Source: Calothrix brevissima NIES-22 (GTDB taxonomy: Bacteria; Cyanobacteriota; Cyanobacteriia; Cyanobacteriales; Nostocaceae). Taken from it: a stretch of DNA of 64,000 nucleotides. Under the pieces are notes generated by a model. It was not told the origin of the DNA, did no database searches, and saw only the letters and a program-made list of their open reading frames with translations. How positions within the stretch are numbered: position 1 is the first letter of the stretch; the number at the start of each line of letters is the position of its first letter. Below, piece by piece: positions 36,217 through 45,265 of this stretch. A program made the position numbers and the translations under genes. Where the stretch lies: positions 6,460,646-6,524,645 of the forward strand of contig NZ_AP018207.1 in the NCBI RefSeq assembly GCF_002367995.1, given 5' to 3'.

Positions 36217-37257
36217 ATGCCTCCTCAGATTTATCATCTGATTTCCTTCCTCGTGGCTGCTGTAGTCGTTCTTTGGACTACACCAGATGTCAGGAACATT
36301 GGTATAAAAAGTGGAAATGTAGACCAGCCTGGTGGACGTAAAGTCCATCAACGCCCAATGGTACGCCTGGGAGGAGTTTCGATTTTCGCAGGGACAGTTA
36401 CCTCTTTACTCATTGTTTGGTGGTTAGGTGGCTTTGGCAGCCTACCACCAGACAAGGAATGGCAAATTTGGGGTGTCACTTTAGGCGGTCTCGGCTTCTT
36501 TCTCATTGGTTTAGCCGACGACTTGCTGAACTTGTCACCCTTGTCGCGTCTGTTGATGCAAATTATTATCGCAGCTGGCGCATGGAAAGCGGGCGTAAGT
36601 ATAGATTTTGTTACCATTCCCTATGTAGGCATTGTGAATCTATACTGGCTGAGTTTACCGATTACAGTGATTTGGCTAGTGGGGATGGTGAATGCTATTA
36701 ACTGGATTGACGGTTTAGATGGATTAGCGGCTGGGGTATCGGGAATTGCAGCTTTAGTCATGTTGGTTGTCGCCCTGTTTATGAATCAACCAGCCGCCGC
36801 CCTCATAGCCGCCGCATTGGCTGGTGCAGCACTAGGATTTCTCCGCTACAACTTCAACCCCGCACAAATCTTTATGGGAGATGGCGGGGCTTATTTTATG
36901 GGCTTTACCCTAGCCTCTGTCGGTGTAATTGGTTTGGTGAAAATTCCCGCTTTTACAGCAGTATTATTGCCTTACTTAATTCTCGCAGTTCCCATTGTCG
37001 ATATGTCAGCTGTGATTTTAACTAGATTGCGTAGCGGTAAATCTCCCTTTACAGCAGATAAAAGTCACCTGCATCATCGCTTACTCAAGGCTGGTTTATC
37101 CCATCGCTGGACAGTATTATTTATTTATTCTTTAACCCTCTGGGTTGGCAGTTTAGCATTAGCTATAGCTGGTATACCTAGCGGTATGACATACGCTTTT
37201 GCAGCTACTTCAGTTATTAGTTTTGCTATTTGGCGAGTTTGGAAACTTTCGCGGTAA
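36217..37257 (+). CDS. WecA/MraY-type polyprenyl-phosphate sugar-1-phosphate transferase
   Basis: An integral membrane enzyme that loads a sugar-1-phosphate onto undecaprenyl phosphate to start polysaccharide synthesis. Ten or so hydrophobic helices are visible, with the superfamily motifs DQPGGRKVHQRP near the N-terminus, LADDLLNLS (Asp pair), MVNAINWIDGLDGLAAG (catalytic loop), IFMGDGG and the C-terminal KSHLHHRLLKAG. The HLHHRL motif is typical of the WecA/TagO side rather than MraY. The ATG at 36217 is chosen over a TTG four codons upstream. Confidence 0.92.
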   Translation: MPPQIYHLISFLVAAVVVLWTTPDVRNIGIKSGNVDQPGGRKVHQRPMVRLGGVSIFAGTVTSLLIVWWLGGFGSLPPDKEWQIWGVTLGGLGFFLIGLADDLLNLSPLSRLLMQIIIAAGAWKAGVSIDFVTIPYVGIVNLYWLSLPITVIWLVGMVNAINWIDGLDGLAAGVSGIAALVMLVVALFMNQPAAALIAAALAGAALGFLRYNFNPAQIFMGDGGAYFMGFTLASVGVIGLVKIPAFTAVLLPYLILAVPIVDMSAVILTRLRSGKSPFTADKSHLHHRLLKAGLSHRWTVLFIYSLTLWVGSLALAIAGIPSGMTYAFAATSVISFAIWRVWKLSR

Positions 37258-37371
37258 AATAATAAATCTTTTTTGTTAAAATTTGAGTCCTGAATTTCCA
37301 GGTTTTCTCAACCTCTCCCGATTGCGGAAGCAGGTTTAAACAGGGATTCATATAATTTAAAATCAAAATCT

Positions 37372-38625
37372 ATGAGTGCAGAAATTATTTGTGTGGGTAC
37401 AGAAATGCTGTTAGGGGATATTCTCAACAGCAATGCTCAATATTTAGCTAAACAATTAGCCCAATTAGGTATTCCCCATCACTATCAAACCGTAGTTGGA
37501 GATAATGTTGACCGACTCAAGCAAGTTATCGATATTGCAACTTCTAGGGCACAAATTTTAATTTTTACAGGTGGACTTGGCCCCACCCCAGATGATCTTA
37601 CCTGCGAAACCATCGCTGATTTTTTTGGCGCACCTTTGGTAGAAAAACCGGAAATTATTGAAGATATGACGGCGAAATTTGCCCAACGGGGTCGGGTAAT
37701 GAGCGCAAATAACCGCAAACAAGCTTTGATTCCCCAAGGTGCAGATATTTTACCTAATCCCACAGGCACCGCGCCAGGAATTATTTGGCAACCTCGTCCA
37801 GGAGTAACAATTTTAACTTTTCCTGGCGTACCCTCGGAAATGTATCGGATGTGGGAAGAAACCGCAGTACCTTTTCTCAAAAGCCAAGGCTGGGGTCAAG
37901 AAATTATTTACAGCCGCAGTTTAAGATTTTGGGGAATTGGTGAATCGGCTTTGGCGGAAAAAGTCGCTTCTTACTTTGATTTGACTAATCCCACAGTTGC
38001 GCCTTATGCAGGTAATGGGGAAGTGAGATTGCGAGTTTCTGCTAAGGCGGCTTCGGAAGCAGTAGCAGCAGATTTAATTGCACCGATTGAAAAAGAAATC
38101 AGAGAAATTGCTGGGTTGGATTATTATGGTGTAGATAATGATACCTTAGCTGTGGTAGTGGGTAAGTTATTGCAGGCATCGGGAGAAACTCTATCAGTGG
38201 CGGAATCCTGCACTGGTGGAGGATTGGGGCAAATGTTAACTGATATTTCTGGTAGTTCGGAATACTTTTGGGGCGGTGTAATTTCTTATGACAACTCCGT
38301 AAAAGTGGGTATGTTAGGCGTTAACCCAGAGGATTTAGATAAATTTGGCGCTGTGAGTGCTACTGTTGCGGAACAAATGGCGCTGGGAGTTAAAACCCGT
38401 CTGTCTACAACTTGGGGATTGGGTGTCACTGGTATTGCAGGCCCAACAGGGGGGAGTGAGACAAAGCCTGTGGGTTTGGTTTATGTGGGTTTAGCTGGGC
38501 CGAAAGATGAAGTTACAAGTATAGAGTATCGCTTTGGCTCAACGCGCACTCGCGCTTATATTCGCTATGTTAGTGCCTGTGGTGCGTTGGATTTCCTGCG
38601 GCGGAAGTTAGTGACAAGGGTGTAA
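37372..38625 (+). CDS. cinA: CinA-family protein (nicotinamide-nucleotide amidase)
   Basis: CinA has an N-terminal molybdopterin-binding-like (COG1058, ADP-ribose pyrophosphatase) domain and a C-terminal PncC-type domain that deamidates nicotinamide mononucleotide, salvaging pyridine nucleotides. Visible marks are MSAEIICVGTEMLLGDILNSN and TGGLGPTPDDLT in the first half, and LSVAESCTGGGLGQMLTDISGSS (catalytic Ser) plus GVTGIAGPTGGSETKPVGLVY in the second. Length 417 is typical. It is separated by about 115 bases from the preceding transferase. Confidence 0.96.
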   Translation: MSAEIICVGTEMLLGDILNSNAQYLAKQLAQLGIPHHYQTVVGDNVDRLKQVIDIATSRAQILIFTGGLGPTPDDLTCETIADFFGAPLVEKPEIIEDMTAKFAQRGRVMSANNRKQALIPQGADILPNPTGTAPGIIWQPRPGVTILTFPGVPSEMYRMWEETAVPFLKSQGWGQEIIYSRSLRFWGIGESALAEKVASYFDLTNPTVAPYAGNGEVRLRVSAKAASEAVAADLIAPIEKEIREIAGLDYYGVDNDTLAVVVGKLLQASGETLSVAESCTGGGLGQMLTDISGSSEYFWGGVISYDNSVKVGMLGVNPEDLDKFGAVSATVAEQMALGVKTRLSTTWGLGVTGIAGPTGGSETKPVGLVYVGLAGPKDEVTSIEYRFGSTRTRAYIRYVSACGALDFLRRKLVTRV

Positions 38626-38636
38626 CAGGATTTAAT

Positions 38637-38746
38637 CTAGTGGTCTGTCCCATTAATTCTGATGAGTCACGGATGTTCAGATCCCCGACTTCTTCAAGAA
38701 GTCGGGGATCTTGCAACACCGCAAAATTAATGAGACAAAGCACTAG
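38637..38746. mobile_element. MITE with 22-base inverted ends and TA flanks
   Basis: Ends CTAGTGGTCTGTCCCATTAATT and the inverse of CTAGTGCTTTGTCTCATTAATT match in 19 of 22 positions and contain TA at each edge, as expected for an IS630/Tc1-type MITE. A strong central hairpin (agatccccgacttct / agaagtcggggatct) lies at about 38680-38711. It is placed right after cinA and could also serve as a terminator. Confidence 0.7.
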
Positions 38747-38761
38747 TACGGTTCATTAAGT

Positions 38762-38830
38762 TTGATTTTTTTTAATGAACCGCCAAGACGCCTTAGACGC
38801 GGAGCGGCTTCCCGAAGGGTAGGACGCAGA
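38762..38830. repeat. Dispersed repeat (accgccaagacgcc...gcggcttcccg)
   Basis: A repeat starting tttttttaatgaaccgccaagacgcc and ending gcggagcggcttcccgaagggtaggacgcagag. An inverted relative is at 42555-42612 and the first half recurs at 54294-54350. It is non-coding. Confidence 0.75.
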
Positions 38831-38852
38831 GAGAAGAAGAAATAGAAGAGTG

Positions 38853-40562
38853 TTAATAATGAGTCGCGGATTTGCGATGGTGTACGGCTGTGACACCGTC
38901 TTGGTTTAGCACTTTGCCATTCTCGACAGTTGCATAAACTAGCCAATGATCGCCGGATTCCATACGATTCTTGACAGAACATTCTAAATATGCTAGAGCA
39001 TCATTGAGAATGGGAGAACCGTTTTCAGCTTCTTGAGTGGCGACACTAGCAAATCTATCTTGTCCGGGGCCGAAGGGTTTGAGGAAGTGTTTCATCAAGC
39101 CTAAATGATTTCCTTCTTGGAGGATATTTAGGACAAATTGATTTCCTGTGTGTGTTAGCGATTCGACGGCGCGGTCTTTAGCTACGGCTATGGTTAAGCC
39201 AGGGGGACTAAAGCTAGCTTGTGCTACCCAAGAGGCTAGCATGGCGCTGGATATATCGTCTTGCTTGGCTGTGAGAACGCACAGAGAACCAACAATTCGC
39301 CCTACGGCTTGTTCTACAGTGGTGGCGGGTACGCTTTGCGATCGCACTTTTTTCGCTTTCTTCAATGTTTGCGCAAAGTCGGTTCCGGCTTGTTCGCACA
39401 GTTGCAAGGTGACATCGTTGGGTTTGAATTTGACGCGGATGGTGTCAAAACCAAAGCGATAACCTGCGTCTTTGAGTTTACCTTCAATTAAATCGACGGC
39501 TTCACCACTCCAACCAAAGGAACCGAATACACCCGCAAGTTTATTATTAGTGGCGGTGGCGAGGACAATCCCTAAAGCTGTTTGTACTGGTGTGGGTGCA
39601 TGGCCTCCCAATGTAGGCGAACCCATAACAAAGCCAGCAGATTTCTCTACAGCCGCGCGGATATCTTCTGGATCTGTGAATTCACAGTTAATTGATTCTA
39701 CCGCCACACCTGCTTTGGTGATGCCGCGAGCGATCGCCTGAGCTAATGTAGCTGTATTTCCATAGGCTGACGCATAAATTAGCGCAACTGTCAAGTCGGC
39801 GGAAGTTTGTTGCTGACTCCATTCCCGGTAAGCTTTGGTGAGTTCAATTAGGGCGTAACGTACCAAAGGCCCGTGTCCAGTGGCGTAAATTCTCGCGGGG
39901 AAATCGGCTAGTTTATCTAGGGCTGTTTCCACTTGACGAGCATGGGGAGCCATCAAACAATCAAAATAATAGCGGCGGTCTTCGTTAATTGATTCCCAGC
40001 CTTCATCAAACACCTGATCGCCACAAATATGCGCCCCAAAGAACTTATCTGTATAGAGAATTTCTGTTTGCGGGTCATAGGTGCAGAGGAGGTCTGCATA
40101 GCGGGGATTGGGGGTAGGAATGAATTGTAAATCGTGACCCTTACCTAAATTTAGGGTTTCATCGCCCCGCATCACCAAAATTGGGACATCTGGATTTTCT
40201 AGCGCCCCCCGTAAAGCGATCGCCCCAGGATTAGAACAAACAAAGGTAATTTGCGGTGCGACTTCTAGCAACGCCTTTAAAGTCGCGGCACGGTTGGGGT
40301 TGACATGACCCAAAATTACATACTCAATGGCTTTGACATCATATCTTTGCTGCAAAGCATTTAAGTAGATTTGCGTAAAAGTTTCGCCAGGGGGGTCAAT
40401 CAGGGCGAGTTTATCACCTTGAATTATGTATGAATTAGCTGTTGTACCCTTAGCTAAAGCATATTCAATTTCAAACCTTAACCTTGACCAACTGCGCGAT
40501 CGCAGTACGGTTGTATCTGTAGCTATTGGGAAAACTTGAACGTCACGAGGTTTAGTAGACAT
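38853..40562 (-). CDS. flv1: Flavodiiron protein Flv1 (non-canonical diiron site)
   Basis: Cyanobacterial A-type flavodiiron proteins work as Flv1/Flv3 pairs, using NADPH or ferredoxin to reduce O2 to water. Three modules are present: beta-lactamase-like diiron domain (about 1-260), flavodoxin-like domain (from ALIYASAYGNTATLAQA) and C-terminal flavin-reductase domain. The iron ligands are degenerate: the HxExD motif reads HVNPN, the His of the next ligand is Arg (NPRYAD) and the Asp is Lys (YTDKFFG). That pattern marks Flv1/Flv2. The ATG at 40560-40562 (MSTKPRDVQVF) is chosen; the frame extends upstream only through a tandem repeat. It follows flv3 by 97 bases. Confidence 0.9.
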   Translation of the reverse strand: MSTKPRDVQVFPIATDTTVLRSRSWSRLRFEIEYALAKGTTANSYIIQGDKLALIDPPGETFTQIYLNALQQRYDVKAIEYVILGHVNPNRAATLKALLEVAPQITFVCSNPGAIALRGALENPDVPILVMRGDETLNLGKGHDLQFIPTPNPRYADLLCTYDPQTEILYTDKFFGAHICGDQVFDEGWESINEDRRYYFDCLMAPHARQVETALDKLADFPARIYATGHGPLVRYALIELTKAYREWSQQQTSADLTVALIYASAYGNTATLAQAIARGITKAGVAVESINCEFTDPEDIRAAVEKSAGFVMGSPTLGGHAPTPVQTALGIVLATATNNKLAGVFGSFGWSGEAVDLIEGKLKDAGYRFGFDTIRVKFKPNDVTLQLCEQAGTDFAQTLKKAKKVRSQSVPATTVEQAVGRIVGSLCVLTAKQDDISSAMLASWVAQASFSPPGLTIAVAKDRAVESLTHTGNQFVLNILQEGNHLGLMKHFLKPFGPGQDRFASVATQEAENGSPILNDALAYLECSVKNRMESGDHWLVYATVENGKVLNQDGVTAVHHRKSATHY

Positions 40563-40640
40563 AGGGTATGGGGAATAGGGCATTGGGCATTGGGCATTGG
40601 GCATTGGGTATGGGGCATGGGGCATGGGGCATATTTCCCC
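40563..40640. repeat. gggcattggg / ggggcatg tandem repeats between flv3 and flv1
   Basis: Eight or more seven-base units (gcattgg, ggcatgg) fill the flv3-flv1 spacer, followed by cttgtcccccttc. They are open in frame with flv1 and produce a spurious extension MPHAPYPMPNAQCPMP. Confidence 0.85.
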
Positions 40641-40659
40641 CTTGTCCCCCTTCTAGCCC

Positions 40660-42384
40660 CTAGTAATGGTTACCAACTTTACGATGATGCACAGCAGTCA
40701 AGGCTTCTGGCTTAGATACTCGTCCGGCGGAGACGGTGCTGTATACTGCCCAGTGATCGCCACAATCCATCCGGCTTTGGACTTCGCACTCGATATAAGC
40801 TAAGGCATCGGTGAGGATGGGTGCGCCGTTTTCGGCTGGCTGGGTTTTTACGCCTTCAAAGCGATCTGCACCAGGGGCGAATCGCTTTAAGAAGTGCTTC
40901 ATTAATGTTTGATAATTGCCTTCTTCTAAGATGTTGAGGACAAAGCGATCGCCTACTTGCATCAGTGATTCAATCGCCCGATCCTTAGCGACTGCAATGG
41001 AAAATCCTAGAGGTTTAAAGCTGGCTTGGGCTACCCAAGAAGCTAACATGGCGCTCTTCACATCGCCTTTTTTGGCGGTGATGATATATAAACCGCCGCT
41101 AAGTCTCCCCAGGGCTTTATCTAAGTCAGCACTCAGAGATTTCATCGCTTTAATACTGCGATCGCGTGTTACCCACTGAGCTAAGTCTGTACCAGCTTCT
41201 TCACACTGTTTATAAGTGTTTTCGCTGAGGGTTTGTTTAATGCGAATGGCGGGGAAAACTGTTGTTAGTCCCAAATTACGGAACTTAGTTAATAAAGGAT
41301 CTATCGGTTCGTCATCGCCGCCGCCAGTCTCAAATATACCAATGCCTTGCTTTTCCTTCACAGAGCCTAAAACGGTGCTGAGGGCGGCTTGGATATTCGC
41401 AGAACTAGAAACCGGCGGTACACCCACCACTAACCCAGCACAACGACCTACTAATTCTCGCAGTTCTTGTAAATCAATGCCAGAACCTAAATCTACCCAT
41501 TCTATAGCTACCCCAGCTTTGTTGATACCATTAGCAATGGCTTGGGCGAGGCGATCGCTATGACCGTATTCAGAAACATAAAATATGCCAATGACTGTTT
41601 CTGGTTTGGGTTGGGTTTGACTCCAACTGCGGTAAAGTCCGGTAAGTTTGGTAACGTTGTGATAAAGTAAAGGCCCGTGACCAGTACCAATCATTTTCAC
41701 TTCGGGAAGTTCGCCCATGCGCTTTAAAGCTGACAGTACTGACCGCGCATTCGGCCCCATTAAGCATTCGTAGTAATATTTAAAATCAGGTTCAATCGCT
41801 TTTAAATCGTCATCAAAAGTACTCTCGGTGCAATAATGCATCCCAAAAGCGTCGCAGGTGTAGAGAATTTGTGTTTTATGGTCGAAACTAAAGATAGTAT
41901 CCGGCCAGTGCAGGTTGGGGGCAATCACGAATTCAAATTCATGACCGTTACCAATATCCAAGCGATCGCCATTTTTAACAATCCGGCGTTTAAACGGTTG
42001 ATGTACCAAATCTTCCAAAAACTGAATTGCTACTTTTGAAGCAACTACAGTAATATCTGGAGCTATTTGTAATAAATCTTTCACTAAGCCGCTATGATCT
42101 GGCTCAGTGTGGCTGACAATTAAATAATCAATTTCTTGAGGATTAATCAGCCCTGTCAGCGTATCAAAATATAGCTGGCGAAACTTTTCATGGGAGGTAT
42201 CAACAAGCACGGTCTGCTCACCGCGAATCAAAAATGAATTGTAAGTTGTACCGTTTTGCAGACCAAATTCAATATCAAAGCGATCGCGATCCCAGTCCAA
42301 AGAGCGAATAGCTGTAGTATCTTCAGCAATATCCACAGTCTGAATGGTTAGCCTTTTTTCAATTCTTTCGGTGAGTGCTACCAT
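40660..42384 (-). CDS. flv3: Flavodiiron protein Flv3 (canonical diiron site)
   Basis: Partner of the Flv1-like protein encoded 97 bases downstream; the pair forms an operon for light- or nitrogenase-linked O2 photoreduction. The diiron site is complete: HTEPDHSG (HxExDH), LHWPD, YTCDAFG and GTGHGPL. The flavodoxin module starts at IGIFYVSEYGHSDRLAQA and a flavin-reductase module ends the protein. The ATG at 42382-42384 has an excellent ribosome-binding site (AAGGAGGGGAGTT) and gives MVALTERIEKR. Flv4 is the alternative, but the intervening membrane-protein gene of flv4-flv2 operons is absent. In Anabaena the directly adjacent pair, as I recall, is the heterocyst B-type set. Confidence 0.9.
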   Translation of the reverse strand: MVALTERIEKRLTIQTVDIAEDTTAIRSLDWDRDRFDIEFGLQNGTTYNSFLIRGEQTVLVDTSHEKFRQLYFDTLTGLINPQEIDYLIVSHTEPDHSGLVKDLLQIAPDITVVASKVAIQFLEDLVHQPFKRRIVKNGDRLDIGNGHEFEFVIAPNLHWPDTIFSFDHKTQILYTCDAFGMHYCTESTFDDDLKAIEPDFKYYYECLMGPNARSVLSALKRMGELPEVKMIGTGHGPLLYHNVTKLTGLYRSWSQTQPKPETVIGIFYVSEYGHSDRLAQAIANGINKAGVAIEWVDLGSGIDLQELRELVGRCAGLVVGVPPVSSSANIQAALSTVLGSVKEKQGIGIFETGGGDDEPIDPLLTKFRNLGLTTVFPAIRIKQTLSENTYKQCEEAGTDLAQWVTRDRSIKAMKSLSADLDKALGRLSGGLYIITAKKGDVKSAMLASWVAQASFKPLGFSIAVAKDRAIESLMQVGDRFVLNILEEGNYQTLMKHFLKRFAPGADRFEGVKTQPAENGAPILTDALAYIECEVQSRMDCGDHWAVYSTVSAGRVSKPEALTAVHHRKVGNHY

Positions 42385-42554
42385 AACTCCCCTCCTTGAC
42401 AAAATGAGTATATTTTCCTCTAACTTTATTTTGACATGGCTTGATTGTAAATTTTTATTAAAAAATCTATAGGGAACTTAAGAAAATTAAATTGGGGCAT
42501 GGGGCATGGGGCTTTGGGCATTAAGAAAATAGATTAGGACTTATGCAGACTCTA

Positions 42555-42612
42555 CGAACTCTTGGCGTTCTTGGCGTCTACCCTGCGGGAAGCCGCTTCG
42601 CGTCTAATGCGG
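42555..42612. repeat. Dispersed repeat, inverted relative of 38762-38830
   Basis: Reads cttggcgttcttggcgtctaccctgcgggaagccgcttcgcgtct, the reverse complement of the unit downstream of cinA with few changes. It lies between the divergent flv3 and coaX genes. Confidence 0.75.
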
Positions 42613-42657
42613 TTCCAAAAATTAAGGATTGGGAAAATTTTTGCGTAAGTCCTGTAG

Positions 42658-43563
42658 ATGTTGATGGGTAATAGGGAAGTGGGTAAAACAGACAATATTT
42701 GGCTAGCTTTGGAAATTGGTAATTCTCGGCTACATTGGGCGTTATTTATCGGCGCAAAGCTTGACTGTACGTGGGATACCGACTATTTACCAGAATCAGT
42801 CATCCAGCAACTAGCACAATCTCACACACTGGCTGATTTACCCCCAGAAATTTCATTCCCCCCTATTTACAGAAATAAGATATTCACAAAACAAGAAAAC
42901 ACAGAAAACAGCGAAGAAAAAGAAGAATATGCTTCCCCCTTGTCCTCCTTGTCTTCCTTGTCCCCCTCATCCCCCCTCCCCCTCACCATCGCCTCTGTAG
43001 TTCCCAGTCAAACAGCACTGTGGCAAACTTATCCTCATGTGCGGGTAATCACCCTAGAGCAAATACCCCTCAAAAATATCTATCCCACATTAGGAATCGA
43101 TCGCGCTTTGGCTTTATGGGGTGCGGGTAAAACTTGGGGATTTCCCATGCTGGTAATTGATGCGGGAACAGCACTGACTTTTACATCTGCGGATGCTAAC
43201 CATTGTTTAGTGGGAGGAGCAATTTTACCGGGTTTAGGCTTGCAATTTGCAACTTTAGGGCAAAAAACCGGACAATTACCCCAAATAGACACAGAATCTA
43301 TTGCTTCTCTTCCGCCACGCTTCGCTTTAAATACTCCCGAAGCGATTCAAAGCGGTGTGATTTATACCCTGTTAGCTGGAATCAAAGATTTTATTGAGGC
43401 GTGGTGGCAATTATATCCAGAAGGGAAGATTACGATTAAAGGAGGCGATCGCACTTTACTATTCAACTATCTGCAAGTTTTGTATCCCGCGATCGCATCC
43501 TGTTTAACAGTAGAACCCAATTTAACCTTTTGGGGTATAGCTGAAATATTAGCAGCCCCTTAA
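42658..43563 (+). CDS. coaX: Type III pantothenate kinase
   Basis: CoaX phosphorylates pantothenate, the first step of coenzyme A synthesis, and belongs to the ASKHA fold. Motifs: [15 protein letters not shown] (phosphate-1 region), the [15 protein letters not shown] block, [14 protein letters not shown] (phosphate-2) and [17 protein letters not shown]. Odd: residues about 68-108 are a low-complexity insert ([28 protein letters not shown]) encoded by a cttgtcctccttgtcttcc array, the complement of the menD repeat. Start is uncertain among ATG 42658, ATG 42664 and GTG 42679. Confidence 0.92.
   Translation: MLMGNREVGKTDNIWLALEIGNSRLHWALFIGAKLDCTWDTDYLPESVIQQLAQSHTLADLPPEISFPPIYRNKIFTKQENTENSEEKEEYASPLSSLSSLSPSSPLPLTIASVVPSQTALWQTYPHVRVITLEQIPLKNIYPTLGIDRALALWGAGKTWGFPMLVIDAGTALTFTSADANHCLVGGAILPGLGLQFATLGQKTGQLPQIDTESIASLPPRFALNTPEAIQSGVIYTLLAGIKDFIEAWWQLYPEGKITIKGGDRTLLFNYLQVLYPAIASCLTVEPNLTFWGIAEILAAP
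42936..42985 (+). repeat. Intragenic cttgtcctc / cttgtcccc array in coaX
   Basis: Degenerate nine-base units complementary to the gggggacaa repeat, in frame within coaX and read as Leu-Ser-Ser repeats. Confidence 0.8.
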
Positions 43564-43610
43564 AAGCCACGTTTGATAAAGTAAGAGTCGAACATTATCA
43601 AACAACAGCT

Positions 43611-44288
43611 ATGTACGTGCTAATTGGTGGATCTGGTTTAGTAGGACTCAGTCTAGCGCAGAAATTGATCGAACTAGGACATACTGTAGCAGTCATTGAT
43701 ATCGATCCTAATGCTTGTCGCTACGCTCGCGAGCAAGTAGGCGCGATGGCTTTTGAAGGTAGCGCCGTCAGTACACAAGTTTTATTAGAAGCAGGAATTC
43801 GCAAAGCCGATGCTTTAGCAGCTGTGTTGCGGAGTGATGCATTGAACTTAGCAATGGTAACCCTAGCCAAACATTACGGCGTTCCCCATATTGTGACGCG
43901 GATGCGCCATTCCGATTTTGCTGAACCTTTTAAATTAGCTGGCGCTAATCATATTATCGGCGCAGTTGAACTAGCAGTTTCCACAATGGTGAATGCAATT
44001 GAATATCCGCAAGTAGAATCAATGATGCATTTTGAGCAAGGACAAATTGAAGTTTTAAAAATTTCAATTCCTAACAATTGTTATGTCGTGAATCGCAGCA
44101 TTGTCGAAATAGCTCAGGATTCACGCTTTCCTACAGGTTCTCTAATTATCGGCTATCAAGCCCATCCCCATGAAGATTTAACTATTCCTAACGGTAGTAC
44201 AGTCTTAGAACCTGAATCAACTATACTAGTTGTCACTAAACCAGGTTCACTGCATCAAATGATAGATTTTATTGAAGGCTGTAAATAA
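43611..44288 (+). CDS. TrkA/RCK-type NAD-binding potassium regulator
   Basis: A 225-residue RCK protein: an N-terminal Rossmann domain with the dinucleotide loop GGSGLVGLSLAQKL and the acidic VIDIDPNACRYA end of strand 2 (residues about 6-37), then a C-terminal TrkA-C domain (about 140-225). Such proteins gate Trk/Ktr potassium transporters by binding NAD(H) or nucleotides. The ATG at 43611 is in context with family starts. No transporter subunit is adjacent. The following lipoprotein gene starts 5 bases after its stop, so the two probably form an operon. Confidence 0.92.
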   Translation: MYVLIGGSGLVGLSLAQKLIELGHTVAVIDIDPNACRYAREQVGAMAFEGSAVSTQVLLEAGIRKADALAAVLRSDALNLAMVTLAKHYGVPHIVTRMRHSDFAEPFKLAGANHIIGAVELAVSTMVNAIEYPQVESMMHFEQGQIEVLKISIPNNCYVVNRSIVEIAQDSRFPTGSLIIGYQAHPHEDLTIPNGSTVLEPESTILVVTKPGSLHQMIDFIEGCK

Positions 44289-44293
44289 AATTA

Positions 44294-44860
44294 ATGAAGC
44301 TATATATACGTTTTTATTTAATAGCTGCCGTTTTGATTTTTCTAGTAGCTTGTACATCACCCAATAAGCAGCAAAATTCACAATCTCCAAATAATAAGAC
44401 TACATCATCTCAACAAGTCGTAACTCTAGACAAAAATTTTCCTGTAGCAATGGGTCAAACTATTTATGTACCCATATATTCCCATATTTATCATGGCGAT
44501 GAGCCGCAACTTTTAAACTTAGCCGCTACCTTAAGTATTCGCAATACAGATTTAACTAATCCCTTAATTATTACGGCTGTGCGTTATTATGATTCTGATG
44601 GTGCATTAATTAGGCAATATTTAGACCAACCGATTCAATTAAAAGCTTTAGGTTCTACAGAATTTTTCATTAATAAAAGAGATACCAGTGGCGGTATAGG
44701 CGCAAATTTTATTGTCGAATGGGTATCTGCAAAAGTCATTTCTGAGCCGATAGTCGAAGCCGTAATGATAGCCACGGAATTTCAACAAGGTGTGTCTTTT
44801 GTGAGTACTGGTAAAGTTATTAAAAATGTCAAAAACTCTCAAAGCACATCTGTTAAGTGA
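44294..44860 (+). CDS. DUF3124 lipoprotein
   Basis: A 188-residue lipoprotein: residues 1-20 form a signal peptide ending in the lipobox FLVAC, with Cys20 the lipidation site. After a Gln/Ser/Asn-rich linker comes the DUF3124 domain (about 55-185), with the marks IYVPIYSHIYHGDEPQLLNLAATLSIRNTD and VRYYDSDGALIRQYLDQP. Function is unknown. It starts 5 bases after the RCK gene, hinting at a link to ion homeostasis, but no more can be said. Confidence 0.88.
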   Translation: MKLYIRFYLIAAVLIFLVACTSPNKQQNSQSPNNKTTSSQQVVTLDKNFPVAMGQTIYVPIYSHIYHGDEPQLLNLAATLSIRNTDLTNPLIITAVRYYDSDGALIRQYLDQPIQLKALGSTEFFINKRDTSGGIGANFIVEWVSAKVISEPIVEAVMIATEFQQGVSFVSTGKVIKNVKNSQSTSVK

Positions 44861-44983
44861 TCAATTAAATGATATGCCTGGGATTGTTGTAACATATTTG
44901 GTTTTATTCCGGGCGACTTACTTATCCCAAAATGCAATTTAAAACTTAACATTGAAACCCTCACAAGGGCGGGGAAACCCATT

Positions 44984-45170
44984 GGTGTCAACTTAACGCG
45001 AAACCCGCTTTGTAGCAAGGTTTTTCCCCTCACCCCCAACCCCTCTCCCGGTGGGAGAGGGGAGCAAGAGATTTAATTCCCCTTCTCCTGGGGGAGAAGG
45101 GGTTAGGGGATGAGGGCGAAAGTTTTTGTACAACGCCCGCCCTATATAGCTATTAGCTTAAGTTGACACC
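44984..45170. mobile_element. Foldback element with perfect 13-base inverted ends
   Basis: GGTGTCAACTTAA at 44984-44996 and TTAAGTTGACACC at 45158-45170 are exact inverse copies. Inside is the familiar cyanobacterial cctcacccccaacccctctccc...gggagaggggagc hairpin, followed by a second hairpin ccccttctcc / ggagaagggg. There is no coding capacity. It is 187 bases long and a probable non-autonomous element. Confidence 0.7.
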
Positions 45171-45239
45171 TATGAAACCCCACCCCTACGAAAAAAAATC
45201 TGAATTACGTATGAATGCGGATGGTATTATTTTCTAATA

Positions 45240-45265
45240 ACAAATGACAAATGACAAATGACAAA
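45240..45265. repeat. aaatgac heptamer tandem repeat
   Basis: Three to four direct copies of aaatgac directly before the stop of the antiporter gene. The same unit occurs at about 7750 and 51441. Confidence 0.8.

Noticed and set aside
38743-38982. Minus-strand open frame of 79 residues overlapping the flv1 end
   Set aside because: It is a shadow of flv1 joined to the dispersed accgccaag repeat.
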